From Thiopseudomonas alkaliphila (lineage in GTDB: Bacteria > Pseudomonadota > Gammaproteobacteria > Pseudomonadales > Pseudomonadaceae): a stretch of DNA of 64,000 bases. Positions 54,462 to 62,781 of the stretch are shown here, in pieces. The position numbers and the translations under genes are program-made. Each line of letters begins with the position of its first letter. Position 1 is the stretch's first letter. Below the pieces are notes generated by a model. It was not told where the DNA came from, searched no databases, and worked only from the letters and a program-made list of their open reading frames with translations. The DNA lies in NCBI RefSeq assembly GCF_001267175.1, contig NZ_CP012358.1, forward strand, positions 1,944,001 to 2,008,000, given 5' to 3'.

Positions 54462-54988
54462 CCTGTATTCCTTTAAGTATTGCCCCTAGCAGTAGTTATC
54501 ATCCTTTTTCTTGAGTCATCCTACTCAAGTGGGTGTGGCTTGTTATTTTTGTAGGACAAAGGCTAGGTGGCTTTCTGGGTGATGAATATACAACGTAAGG
54601 CTAAGCCGTTAATTGCTGCAGAATGATTAAAGGGTTGCTTAGAATTTTCAGATTGAGTCAGAGCTGGATGTAAGTAGTTGAATTTGCATCTATTTGTTAT
54701 TTTTTGGCGGCGGCTTGCACAAATAATCAAAAAATGTGCTTATTACCTGTTGCAATCGCTCAGCATAGGTCTTAGATTGCGCGCCTAGAACGCTCATACT
54801 GGAAACGATCCATGCGGCTCAAGTACTGCTGACGAGAGGTTGGTAGCTGATTTAGGGATAACCTTAGATTTTATGGCTATAAATCCTCGGCGACATGCCT
54901 TGGGAAGTAGGCGAACCAAAGTGGGGAAACTGATAAAGCGTTCGGTATTCACCCCTTTATTTCTATTGTTTTCCGAGGAGAAACCGGT
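54462..54988. other. 527-base gap between phbB and speC
   Basis: I see no clear gene here. It holds a 7-base hairpin (CTTGAGT with ACTCAAG, 54510-54529). TTGCAC at 54715 with GCTTAT 17 bases later is a weak promoter. A 6-codon ORF (MRLKYC, 54812-54832) is preceded by GGAAACG. The last 130 bases are probably speC leader RNA. Confidence 0.4.
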
Positions 54989-56158
54989 ATGTCCATTAAC
55001 GTGGAAGATTATTTCGCGCCCGAAACTTTTGCTAAGCTGAAAACCTTTGCTGATCAACAAGAAACGCCTTTTGTAGTAATTGATAAGCAAACTATCGCTA
55101 ACGCCTATGATGAGCTGGTGGATAACTTTCCTTACGCTAAAATTTACTTTGCAGTGAAAGCGAATCCGGCGCTTGAGATTACTGATTTATTGCGTGAGAA
55201 AGGCTCAAACTTTGATATTGCCTCGATCTATGAGCTAGATAAGGTAATGTCCTGCGGCGTTAAAGCCGAAACGGTGAGTTTTGGTAATACCATCAAAAAA
55301 GCCCGCGATATTCGCTATTTTTACGATAAAGGGGTGCGCTTGTTTGCCACCGATTCAGAGGCGGATTTGCGTAACATCGCCGAGCAAGCACCGGGTTCTA
55401 AAGTGTATGTGCGTATTTTAACCGAAGGCTCAAGCTCTGCTGATTGGCCGTTGTCGCGTAAGTTTGGTTGCCAAACCGATATGGCGATGGACTTGCTGGT
55501 ACTGGCCCGTGATTTAGGTTTGGTGCCCTATGGCGTGTCGTTCCATGTGGGTTCGCAGCAGCGTGAAATTGGCGTATGGGATGCAGCAATTGGTAAGGTT
55601 AAAATCATTTTTGATCGTTTGCGTGATGAAGATGGTATTCATCTAAAAATGATCAATATGGGCGGTGGTTTTCCTGCTAATTACTTAACTAAAACCCAAG
55701 ACCTAAAAGCCTACGCTGAAGAAATCACCCGCTTTTTGGTCGAAGACTTTGGTGAAGAATTACCTGAAATTATTCTGGAGCCAGGCCGTTCATTGGTGGC
55801 CAATGCGGGAATTTTAGTGAGCGAAGTGGTGTTGATTTCACGTAAATCCAATACTTCTATGGAGCGCTGGGTGTTTACCGATGTGGGTAAGTTTTCTGGG
55901 CTGATTGAAACGATGGATGAGTCAATTAAGTTTCCAATTTTGACTGATAAAGACAGTGACACCAACGTAGAAGATGTAGTGATTGCGGGGCCGACCTGTG
56001 ACAGCGCCGATATTATGTATGAAAACTACAAATATGGTCTGCCTTTAAGCTTACAAAGTGAAGATCGTTTATATTGGTTATCCACAGGGGCTTACACCAC
56101 CAGTTATAGTGCGGTTGAGTTTAATGGTTTCCCGCCGCTGAAATCGTTCTATATTTAA
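54989..56158 (+). CDS. speC: Ornithine/lysine decarboxylase, eukaryotic-like type III PLP fold
   Basis: This 389-residue enzyme makes putrescine from ornithine (and probably cadaverine from lysine). The PLP lysine is K57 in YFAVKANP. HVGSQQ, MGGGFPANY, EPGRSLVANAGILV, and the active-site Cys in GPTCDSADIM are all present. It is close to the Pseudomonas biosynthetic SpeC. GAGGAG lies before the ATG. Its long leader region may carry control elements. A strong symmetric terminator follows. Confidence 0.95.
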   Translation: MSINVEDYFAPETFAKLKTFADQQETPFVVIDKQTIANAYDELVDNFPYAKIYFAVKANPALEITDLLREKGSNFDIASIYELDKVMSCGVKAETVSFGNTIKKARDIRYFYDKGVRLFATDSEADLRNIAEQAPGSKVYVRILTEGSSSADWPLSRKFGCQTDMAMDLLVLARDLGLVPYGVSFHVGSQQREIGVWDAAIGKVKIIFDRLRDEDGIHLKMINMGGGFPANYLTKTQDLKAYAEEITRFLVEDFGEELPEIILEPGRSLVANAGILVSEVVLISRKSNTSMERWVFTDVGKFSGLIETMDESIKFPILTDKDSDTNVEDVVIAGPTCDSADIMYENYKYGLPLSLQSEDRLYWLSTGAYTTSYSAVEFNGFPPLKSFYI

Positions 56159-56179
56159 CCCCGACTGCGGGTTCGTTCT

Positions 56180-56210
56180 AATAATGCCAAGCCCTTTGCT
56201 TGGCATTATT
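56180..56210. terminator. Bidirectional terminator between speC and the iron operon
   Basis: AATAATGCCAAGC pairs perfectly with GCTTGGCATTATT over 13 bp with a 5-base loop, in the convergent gap, and is followed by GTTT on the plus strand. Confidence 0.8.
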
Positions 56211-56231
56211 GTTTCAGCAAATGAGCAAAAA

Positions 56232-57581
56232 TCAGTACAAATCACGGCGATAGCGGCCTTCGGCAAGCAGGTGTTGCAAGGCGTCTTGACCTAGAGTTTC
56301 AAGCAGGGTCTGATGCACTGCTTCGCCCATGCCTTTAAGGCTACCGCAAACATAAATAGCACCGTTTTGTGCAATCCAGTGCTTAACTTGCTCAGCCTGT
56401 TGCTGCAAGCGGTGCTGTACATAGTGCGGTTGCTTAGGGCAGCGCGAGTAAGTTAAATCAAGCTGTTGCAATAAGCCTGAGCTTTGCGACTGTTGAAGCT
56501 CAGCAATTAATGGCTGATCGTTGTGTGGATCACGCTCACCGTAAATTAGCCAGTTCTGAGTGGTTGTGGGGCGCTGCTGTAAATGTCCCCGTAATCCTGC
56601 TAGCCCACTGCCCGCACCGATCAGTAACAGTGGTGTTGAATCATCTGGGCCATGGAAGTTTTGGTTGCTGACTAGCTCGGCATCAATGCGGTCGCCCAGT
56701 TGCAGTGAGTGACATAACCAACCAGAGCACAGGCCAAACTCTGGGCCTTGGGCAGTGTGATGCTCGGCCAGCCGTACAATTAGATCCAGGCTGCCAGATT
56801 GCTGAATAGAGGCTAATGAATATTCGCGTGGCTTATGCTGTGTATCATTCCATGGATACAGTTTAACTAAATCGCCTGCTTGCCAGTGTGCAGTTTTGGG
56901 CAGGCTAAATTGCAGGTAAAATAATCCGGCGTGTGGGCTTTGTGGATTAAGGCGGGTACGTTTAACCAGCATCAGTGGATAACTGGGCGTTGGCGCTGGC
57001 TGGCTAAATTCAAGGCTAAAGTGTTGGTTTAAGGTCGATTGCCAGCGGGTTAAATCAGTAGGGTGTAAGCAATCTAGGGTATGTAATGCTACTTGAGGTT
57101 GTGCACCTAAGCGTTGCAGTTGCTGATCTAATTGCTGGGCAAAACCACAAAACTGTTGATAACTGCTATCACCTAAGCCTAACAGCCAGTAATTGACGCA
57201 GGATAAGTCTAAGTGGCTGCGCCTGAGTTGCTGATAAAAAGCTTGGGCATTATCTGGCGGTTCCCCTTCACCATAGGTACTGACGATAAAAATCACTTGG
57301 GTTAAGCCGTGGAGCCGCTCTGGGGTTAGTTGCTTTAGGGCGATGGCTTGGGCACTGAGATGTGACTGCTTAAACGCAGCCAGTAATTGTTCGGCTTGTT
57401 TTTGTGCCTGACCCGACTGGCTAGCCCAAGCAATAACTATCGAGTCCTCAGCAGTTAGCTTGGGCTGCGCAGCGCGGCGCTGTCGAGCCTGCCACAGTAA
57501 CGCGCCACACCCCGCAAGGTAACTGAAGGTTAACCCTGCGGCGAGCAATTGGCGGCTTGTGTTTTGAACCAGCTCGAACAT
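56232..57581 (-). CDS. Membrane-anchored flavodoxin/FAD-NADPH reductase (CysJ-like)
   Basis: The protein has 449 residues. One N-terminal helix (about 12-32) anchors it. A flavodoxin domain (about 46-185) contains IAWASQSGQAQKQAEQLL, STYGEGEPPDNA and LLGLGDSSYQQFCG. A ferredoxin-NADP reductase part (about 200-449) contains REYSLASIQQSG, IGAGSGLAGLRGHLQQRP, IYGERDPHND and YVCGSLKGMGEAV. It resembles CysJ or the reductase of P450s but is membrane-attached. As last gene of the TonB-receptor operon it could supply electrons for ferric iron or siderophore reduction; that is inference. Confidence 0.85.
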   Translation of the reverse strand: MFELVQNTSRQLLAAGLTFSYLAGCGALLWQARQRRAAQPKLTAEDSIVIAWASQSGQAQKQAEQLLAAFKQSHLSAQAIALKQLTPERLHGLTQVIFIVSTYGEGEPPDNAQAFYQQLRRSHLDLSCVNYWLLGLGDSSYQQFCGFAQQLDQQLQRLGAQPQVALHTLDCLHPTDLTRWQSTLNQHFSLEFSQPAPTPSYPLMLVKRTRLNPQSPHAGLFYLQFSLPKTAHWQAGDLVKLYPWNDTQHKPREYSLASIQQSGSLDLIVRLAEHHTAQGPEFGLCSGWLCHSLQLGDRIDAELVSNQNFHGPDDSTPLLLIGAGSGLAGLRGHLQQRPTTTQNWLIYGERDPHNDQPLIAELQQSQSSGLLQQLDLTYSRCPKQPHYVQHRLQQQAEQVKHWIAQNGAIYVCGSLKGMGEAVHQTLLETLGQDALQHLLAEGRYRRDLY

Positions 57582-57586
57582 ATCGC

Positions 57587-58486
57587 TTAGGGCGCTAACA
57601 CTTCAAAGGTAGCACTGTAGCTCGCGCGGCGTTTTTGGGCCGGTGAGTCTTTGAGTTGTGGCTGCGTTTCGGCTACGGCTTCTAACCAATACATGCCAGG
57701 ACCTTGCCAGTCGATGCTGATTTTGCCGTCTTGATCAGTTTTTAAGGTTAAATCATTGAGCTCATCGCGGTAACGATTGCCGCCTGGCACTACAGAAACC
57801 TCTAAGTTAGCTGCTGGCTGACCGTCTAATAAAAACTGAAACACAGCCGCTTCATCGGCTACCAAGTCATTGGGGTGAGTCTCTGGAACTAATTCTAAGC
57901 CTTGCTTGCTTGGTTTTAGCACTTCGTCAGTTGGGTTGCCTGAAGTGACAAACACTTCCATACGGCTTGCGGTTTCAGTGACCTGTAGTTTGTCAGCTGT
58001 TGGGTTCACCTGTTGGGCAAAGTCTGCCGCTTTACCTGACCAGCGCTGCATTTTTCCATCTTGCTCAAAGCGGGCGAATAAGCCTTGGTTAACGATAGCC
58101 AGTTTCCACGTCCCTTTTTGATCCAACTGCACATCAAAGGTGCTGCGGTAGCGGCCCGTGTTGCCGTATAGAGGTTCGGCTTTACTGCCATCGGGGCGAA
58201 TAATTTCTAAGTTGGCGCGAGGACGAGCGGGCGCTGGTTTTGCATCTTTTTTCTCGGCTGCGGCTTTTTGATTGGGTAGCACAAGTGGCTCGCCAACACC
58301 TTCAATTTGCAGTGGAAAATGCTCAAAGTAGAACAAATCATTAGAAACAGCGGCATCCACGGTAATCCAAGGCTCTTCACCCGACAGCACCGTCGCTGAA
58401 GGTAACATCCAAGCGCGGTGGGCTTGGGCGCTTAGGGGGAGACAAACGGCTAATGCTAAAGCGGTCCACTTAACGACAGGTTTCAT
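57587..58486 (-). CDS. DUF4198 family exported protein
   Basis: This 299-residue protein has a signal peptide (1-22, ending SAQA). The mature part begins HRAWMLPSATVLSGEEPWITVDAAVSND, as in DUF4198 proteins, and ends in an Ig-like domain with DQDGKISIDWQGPGMYWLEAVAE. It is periplasmic, perhaps metal-related through the leading histidine (HRAWMLPS after signal cleavage). It starts 31 bases after the DUF2271 gene and stops five bases before the flavoreductase gene. Function is unknown; the gene recurs with TonB receptors and PepSY proteins. Confidence 0.85.
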   Translation of the reverse strand: MKPVVKWTALALAVCLPLSAQAHRAWMLPSATVLSGEEPWITVDAAVSNDLFYFEHFPLQIEGVGEPLVLPNQKAAAEKKDAKPAPARPRANLEIIRPDGSKAEPLYGNTGRYRSTFDVQLDQKGTWKLAIVNQGLFARFEQDGKMQRWSGKAADFAQQVNPTADKLQVTETASRMEVFVTSGNPTDEVLKPSKQGLELVPETHPNDLVADEAAVFQFLLDGQPAANLEVSVVPGGNRYRDELNDLTLKTDQDGKISIDWQGPGMYWLEAVAETQPQLKDSPAQKRRASYSATFEVLAP

Positions 58487-58517
58487 AGGTGCTCCTTACG
58501 AGACAGAGAGAAATAAC

Positions 58518-59027
58518 TTAAGGGGTTAGGGTGAGATTAATCTTGCCCAACTCGCTGTTGCCTTGAGTGCTGAGCATTTCACTGGCTTTTGGCGGCCAGT
58601 TAAAAGAGATTTTAAGTAGCTCACGGCCACCAACTTCTCGGGCAGCTTCAACAATTAATTGATACTCGCCTGCTTCAAGTTGCTTAAGGGCTTGATGATC
58701 GTGTTTAAAGTTAAGGGTATGCGTGCCTACAGGGCGAGTTGCTGCGCTGACACCATCAACAGGAAACTCAAGGCTGCGGCCACTTTTACGCCACCACTGG
58801 CGCATATCCTTTAGCCATTTTTCGCCTTCGTTGTCTTTCATCTTTAGGTCATACCAGACGTTGAGGTCGGCAACGTGTTTATTGTTTTGCTCAATCCATA
58901 ACGCAACATAGGGACGGTGGTATTCAGCAACGTCTAATTGGGGTACTTCAACATCAATTGAGATTTCAGCCGCAGTAGCTGAAAAACTGAGACTTAGGGC
59001 GCTCAGTGTTAGCATTTTTTTAAGCAT
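58518..59027 (-). CDS. DUF2271 family exported protein
   Basis: This 169-residue protein has a signal peptide (1-19, ending ATAA). The DUF2271 pattern is YVALWIEQNNKHVADLNVWYDLKMKDNEGEKWLKDMRQWWRKSG, seen in blocks at about 40-85, and RPVGTHTLNFKHD near 100. It is predicted to be periplasmic. Function is unknown; in other bacteria it sits between PepSY and DUF4198 genes of iron uptake operons, exactly as here. Confidence 0.87.
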   Translation of the reverse strand: MLKKMLTLSALSLSFSATAAEISIDVEVPQLDVAEYHRPYVALWIEQNNKHVADLNVWYDLKMKDNEGEKWLKDMRQWWRKSGRSLEFPVDGVSAATRPVGTHTLNFKHDHQALKQLEAGEYQLIVEAAREVGGRELLKISFNWPPKASEMLSTQGNSELGKINLTLTP

Positions 59028-59054
59028 AACAACTGTCCTTAGGTAAATGCTGCC

Positions 59055-59666
59055 TCAGTGAATAAACAGCAGCATGATGAGTAACGGCAGTAATAAGCCG
59101 GCGAGGGTAATGGGCCAGGTGGTTGGGCGTGATTTAGCTTGGTGCTGCAGCAGCCACAAGCCGGTTAGGCTAAACACCACACAAATCCCAGCAAAAATAT
59201 CAATAAACCACGACCATAATTCGCCCGAATTGCGGCCTTTGTGCAGGTCATTAAAGTAGGCAATCCAGCCTCGATCAGTAGATTCATACAGCAGCTCGCC
59301 GCTGTCTAAATCTAAACTCAGCCAACCATCACCGCCGGGGCGTGGTTGGGCTAAATACAGTTCATCTTCCGACCATTCTGGGTCTTGCCAAGCAAGGCCG
59401 CGGGGTACTTGTTGCTCAATCCATTGCTTAATGGCTGGTGTGAGTTGTTGATTAGCCGCAGATTTTTGCAGTTGCTTGAGTAGCGGCTTTGGCAACTCGG
59501 CCTCTACCGTGATCGTTTGGGGCTTCGCTTCGATGCTGCCGGCGTGATTTAGCGTAATGCCGGTGATGGCAAATAACAGCATCCCAGCTAAGCACAGCGC
59601 CGAGCTGATCCAGTGCCATTGGCGCAGTGTGCCGAGTGAAAACTGTTTAATAGCGTATTTAGACAT
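59055..59666 (-). CDS. PepSY-associated membrane protein
   Basis: This 203-residue protein has a TM1 at about 18-38, a periplasmic PepSY-like part (about 45-140), then TM2 and TM3. Conserved points are RQWHWISSALC and GITLNHAG near TM1, and FNDLHKGRNSGELWSWFIDIFA before TM2. The His pairs suggest haem binding and electron transfer across the membrane, as proposed for PepSY ferric reductases. I chose the ATG at 59666; a GTG at 59681 falls within a perfect hairpin. Confidence 0.85.
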   Translation of the reverse strand: MSKYAIKQFSLGTLRQWHWISSALCLAGMLLFAITGITLNHAGSIEAKPQTITVEAELPKPLLKQLQKSAANQQLTPAIKQWIEQQVPRGLAWQDPEWSEDELYLAQPRPGGDGWLSLDLDSGELLYESTDRGWIAYFNDLHKGRNSGELWSWFIDIFAGICVVFSLTGLWLLQHQAKSRPTTWPITLAGLLLPLLIMLLFIH

Positions 59667-59678
59667 AGGGCAAGTAAT

Positions 59679-59704
59679 CACTGCCGCTTAGTTAAGCGGC
59701 AGTG
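59679..59704 (-). promoter_or_regulatory. Intercistronic hairpin between the TonB receptor and PepSY genes
   Basis: CACTGCCGCTTA pairs perfectly with TAAGCGGCAGTG over a 2-base centre. No T-run follows, so it may protect the receptor mRNA 3' end or partly attenuate the downstream genes. Confidence 0.45.
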
Positions 59705-59713
59705 AGGATTGGC

Positions 59714-61831
59714 TTAGAAGTTATAAGTAGCTGATAACCATAAGCGGCGACGCTCTTGGTTATTGTTGTACTTATTGTCGTAGGCAACTTTTCCAGACGA
59801 ATCTGTATACGATTTATACTTAATGAAGTCTTTATCTAATAAGTTATAGATAGTGGCGTTAAGTACAAGGTTATCTGTTGCTTGGTAGCTGCCGCCTAAG
59901 TGGAATAAAGTGTAGGCCTTGTAATCACCAAATGCGTTATAAGCAAAGTCTTCACTTGCATCAGTACGGCGATAGCGCTCACTCCGGTATTCGGTTTTAA
60001 GCCAAGTATTCAACCGATCAGTGGTTTGCCAATTGAGTCCAGCGTTAAACATATGGCGTGGAGTATTGGTGAGTGGCCAGCCTTTGTTAGCCCCACTTTT
60101 TTGCTCAGTGCGGGTATAGGTATAGTTAGCGTTGAGACTCCAGTCATCAGTAAAGTGATAGGTACCAGCAACTTCGTAACCTTGAGTAACTGCCTCATCT
60201 ACGTTAATTGCTTTACTGAAGGTTGGGGCTACTTGTTCCCAGCCAGCGCCAATATCTACACAGCTTGCACTATTGGTTACCCGACAGTTATCAACTGTGG
60301 TGGTAGCAAGTTTATCTTTAAATTTGTTGTGGAATAGGGTGAAGTTACCGTTGAAGTTATCTAGGTTATCGAAATAGAAACCTAACTCAGTGCTGACGGT
60401 TGTTTCTGGTTTTAGATCTGGGTTACCAATTAATGGAAGTTTTCCTTGTCGACCAAAGCCATTAATACCATCAGCGAGCTGCTGTAACTCAGGGGCTTTA
60501 AAACCTTTACTGACGCCACCTTTTACTGTCCAGTTATCATTAGCATTCCAAACCAAGTAGGCGCGTGGGCTGTACTCAGTGCCAAATTTGTCATGGTGGT
60601 CACGACGTAGGCCTAAAGTTAATGAGAAGTCATCATGGAAGCGCCATTCATCTTCAATGAACAGGGCATTCATGCGGTGTTTAAATTTGTCGAGCACTAC
60701 ACCATCGGTTAGTTCTGCTTTATAAAGCTGTCCACCTACGCTCATAAAGTGGTCGCCTAAAGAGAACATAAACTTAGTGTCAAAAATAGTGTTTTCAGAC
60801 TCTAGTTTGCGCTTTCCACCTGGGGTAATACCTGGCGTGGTCATAGCTGACGGATTTAATCTGCCATGGGTTTCAGTGGTGTTACGCATAATGCTAGATT
60901 CCAAGGTACCTAGAGCATAACGGCCGGTATGGAACAAGGTGTATTGTTCGCGATCGTAGCGCTGCTCATCTTCATAACCACCGGCAGCCCCTAAAGTACC
61001 TAGTTGGCCTTTTTTATTGTCGTAAGTTTGCTTATTAACTTCGTATTCAAAACCAAGGTCATTATCTTCATTGGGGGTGAAGACGAGACGAGTACCTAAG
61101 TTATAAATATCGGATTTTACGGGGTTGCGGCCCATACTTGGGTTTACACTTTCACCGCTAGCATTGTCGTATTTAATTTTAGATTTATCGCGTTCAAAAT
61201 AGCTACCGCGTAGGGTTAAACCTAACGTGTCTTCAATAATTGGTCCGCTTAAATAAGCATTGGTGGCGCGACTATTGCCATATTGGCTTTTTTCTTGAAG
61301 AGTGGTTTCAGCAGTAATGGAGCCGCCCCATTCAGTATTTACTTTGCGGGTAATGATGTTAATCACACCACCCATGGCGTCGGAGCCATATAACGTGGCC
61401 ATCGGTCCGCGAATAACTTCAATCCGTTCAATCGCGGAAACAGGAGGCATAAAGCTAGTGGAGGTTTCGCCAAAACCATTAGGGGTAACATTACCAGCAG
61501 CATTTTGACGACGGCCATCAATCAAAATTAGGGTGTACTTACTTTCCATGCCGCGCATGCTGATGTTGAGACCGCCTGTTTTTCCTGCGCTGCCCCCTAC
61601 ATCCACACCTTCTACATCTGATAGCGCATCAGCGATACTTGTTATGCGCTTTTTTTCAAGCTCTTCTCGGCTAATGACAGAAATACTTGCCGGTGCATCG
61701 GTGATTTTTTGTTCAAATCCTGACGCACTAACAACAACATTACCAAAATCAATGGTTTCATTAGCAAGCGCTACTGAAGATACCGCAAAAACAGAACACG
61801 CCAACAGAGAGCGTGAAAAAGGAATGTGCAT
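59714..61831 (-). CDS. TonB-dependent outer-membrane receptor
   Basis: This 705-residue outer-membrane channel has a signal peptide (about 1-23), a plug domain with APASISVISREELEKKRITSIADAL and VIRGPMATLYGSDAMGGVINIITRK, and a 22-strand barrel ending in aromatic residues (SATYNF). It resembles CirA/FepA-type siderophore receptors (GGSAGKTGGLNISMRGM, YTLILIDGRRQNA). The ATG at 61831 has GGAGG upstream. It is the first gene of a five-gene operon and is preceded by a Fur box. No tonB-exbBD lies in the window. Confidence 0.93.
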   Translation of the reverse strand: MHIPFSRSLLACSVFAVSSVALANETIDFGNVVVSASGFEQKITDAPASISVISREELEKKRITSIADALSDVEGVDVGGSAGKTGGLNISMRGMESKYTLILIDGRRQNAAGNVTPNGFGETSTSFMPPVSAIERIEVIRGPMATLYGSDAMGGVINIITRKVNTEWGGSITAETTLQEKSQYGNSRATNAYLSGPIIEDTLGLTLRGSYFERDKSKIKYDNASGESVNPSMGRNPVKSDIYNLGTRLVFTPNEDNDLGFEYEVNKQTYDNKKGQLGTLGAAGGYEDEQRYDREQYTLFHTGRYALGTLESSIMRNTTETHGRLNPSAMTTPGITPGGKRKLESENTIFDTKFMFSLGDHFMSVGGQLYKAELTDGVVLDKFKHRMNALFIEDEWRFHDDFSLTLGLRRDHHDKFGTEYSPRAYLVWNANDNWTVKGGVSKGFKAPELQQLADGINGFGRQGKLPLIGNPDLKPETTVSTELGFYFDNLDNFNGNFTLFHNKFKDKLATTTVDNCRVTNSASCVDIGAGWEQVAPTFSKAINVDEAVTQGYEVAGTYHFTDDWSLNANYTYTRTEQKSGANKGWPLTNTPRHMFNAGLNWQTTDRLNTWLKTEYRSERYRRTDASEDFAYNAFGDYKAYTLFHLGGSYQATDNLVLNATIYNLLDKDFIKYKSYTDSSGKVAYDNKYNNNQERRRLWLSATYNF

Positions 61832-61862
61832 GGCAGCCTCCACCTAGTTATAGTGGCGCACA

Positions 61863-61877
61863 TGCTAATCATTCTCA
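61863..61877 (-). promoter_or_regulatory. Fur box ahead of the TonB receptor operon
   Basis: On the minus strand TGAGAAT-G-ATTAGCA matches the 7-1-7 Fur consensus with one mismatch per half. It lies 32 bases upstream of the receptor start, so iron repression of the operon is expected. Confidence 0.7.
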
Positions 61878-61890
61878 GTAGCTAAGTAAA

Positions 61891-61929
61891 GGCAAATGAG
61901 AGTAATTGTCGTTTGCCGTCTCATTTGCC
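61891..61929. repeat. Ten-base inverted repeat around a second Fur-like site
   Basis: GGCAAATGAG (61891-61900) and CTCATTTGCC (61920-61929) are perfect inverted copies, 19 bases apart. A weaker Fur-like element (TGAGAGT-A-ATTGTCG, 61897-61911) overlaps. It may be the terminator of the SIMPL gene (TTTACTT follows on the minus strand) or an operator. Confidence 0.45.
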
Positions 61930-61953
61930 TATTAGGGCGAATGCCAGAGAAGG

Positions 61954-62664
61954 TTATTGCACTTCAATCACACCATCGGCAGACAGCGTTACTTGGGCAT
62001 TGCCGCCTTCTACTTGAGGAATATCAGCCGACTCGCTCATGGCATATTTAGCACTGGCAGCGCGCATATACATGGGCGGCGTTGGAAAGTTACTGGTGTT
62101 CAAGTTTAAGTTCACCACTTTATAAGACTTGCCACCCAATGCATCGGTGGCAATTTTGGCCCGAGATTTAAACGCACTAATCGCTTCGGCTAGTAATTTA
62201 TCCTCGTGTTCGCGGCGGGTTTCTGGGGCAATTGCAAACTGCATACCACCCATTTTTAACTCTTTTAACAGCTCACCAGTGAGTTGCGAGAGGGCTGTGA
62301 AGTCTTTACTTTCTAAACGAACTTCACCGCGTTCTTGCCAAGCGGTAATTTCTTGATTCTTTTCACCGTAAACTGGGTAACTATTACGATTACCCATACT
62401 GATCTTAATGCCTTCTACTTTACGAGCACTGGTCACTGCTTGGTTTAATTGTGCGGTGACTTTTTCGGCAATAACGTTTGGCTCTGCGCCACGTTCCTCG
62501 CTATATAGGGTGACCGACATCAGATCGTGGGGCACCTCGGTGCTGGCTTCAGCCCGCAGTGAAATCTGATTAAAGCGTGGCTCGGCCGCTTGGGCGGAAT
62601 TTAGCAATAAACTGCCCGCCACTAACAGCGGGGTTAAAAATAACGGCTTAAGCACAGAAGACAT
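61954..62664 (-). CDS. SIMPL domain protein (DUF541), periplasmic
   Basis: This 236-residue protein has a signal peptide (about 1-27, ending SAQA). The SIMPL pattern follows: ISLRAEASTEVPHDLMSVTLYSEERG, QLNQAVTSARKVEGIKI and a C-terminal VTLSADGVIEVQ. Family members such as E. coli YggE are periplasmic or outer-membrane associated and lessen oxidative stress; their mechanism is unknown. It stands just upstream of the iron operon on the same strand and may be read separately. Confidence 0.88.
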   Translation of the reverse strand: MSSVLKPLFLTPLLVAGSLLLNSAQAAEPRFNQISLRAEASTEVPHDLMSVTLYSEERGAEPNVIAEKVTAQLNQAVTSARKVEGIKISMGNRNSYPVYGEKNQEITAWQERGEVRLESKDFTALSQLTGELLKELKMGGMQFAIAPETRREHEDKLLAEAISAFKSRAKIATDALGGKSYKVVNLNLNTSNFPTPPMYMRAASAKYAMSESADIPQVEGGNAQVTLSADGVIEVQ

Positions 62665-62781
62665 AGGTAAACTCCAAAATTAATCAGCCCAATGACTGTT
62701 AAACTACAGGTTGAGTTCCATAGTAAGCCAAGCCGCTACTGTACTGGCTAGCTTTTTGTAAGGATAAATTTAAGGAAAACT

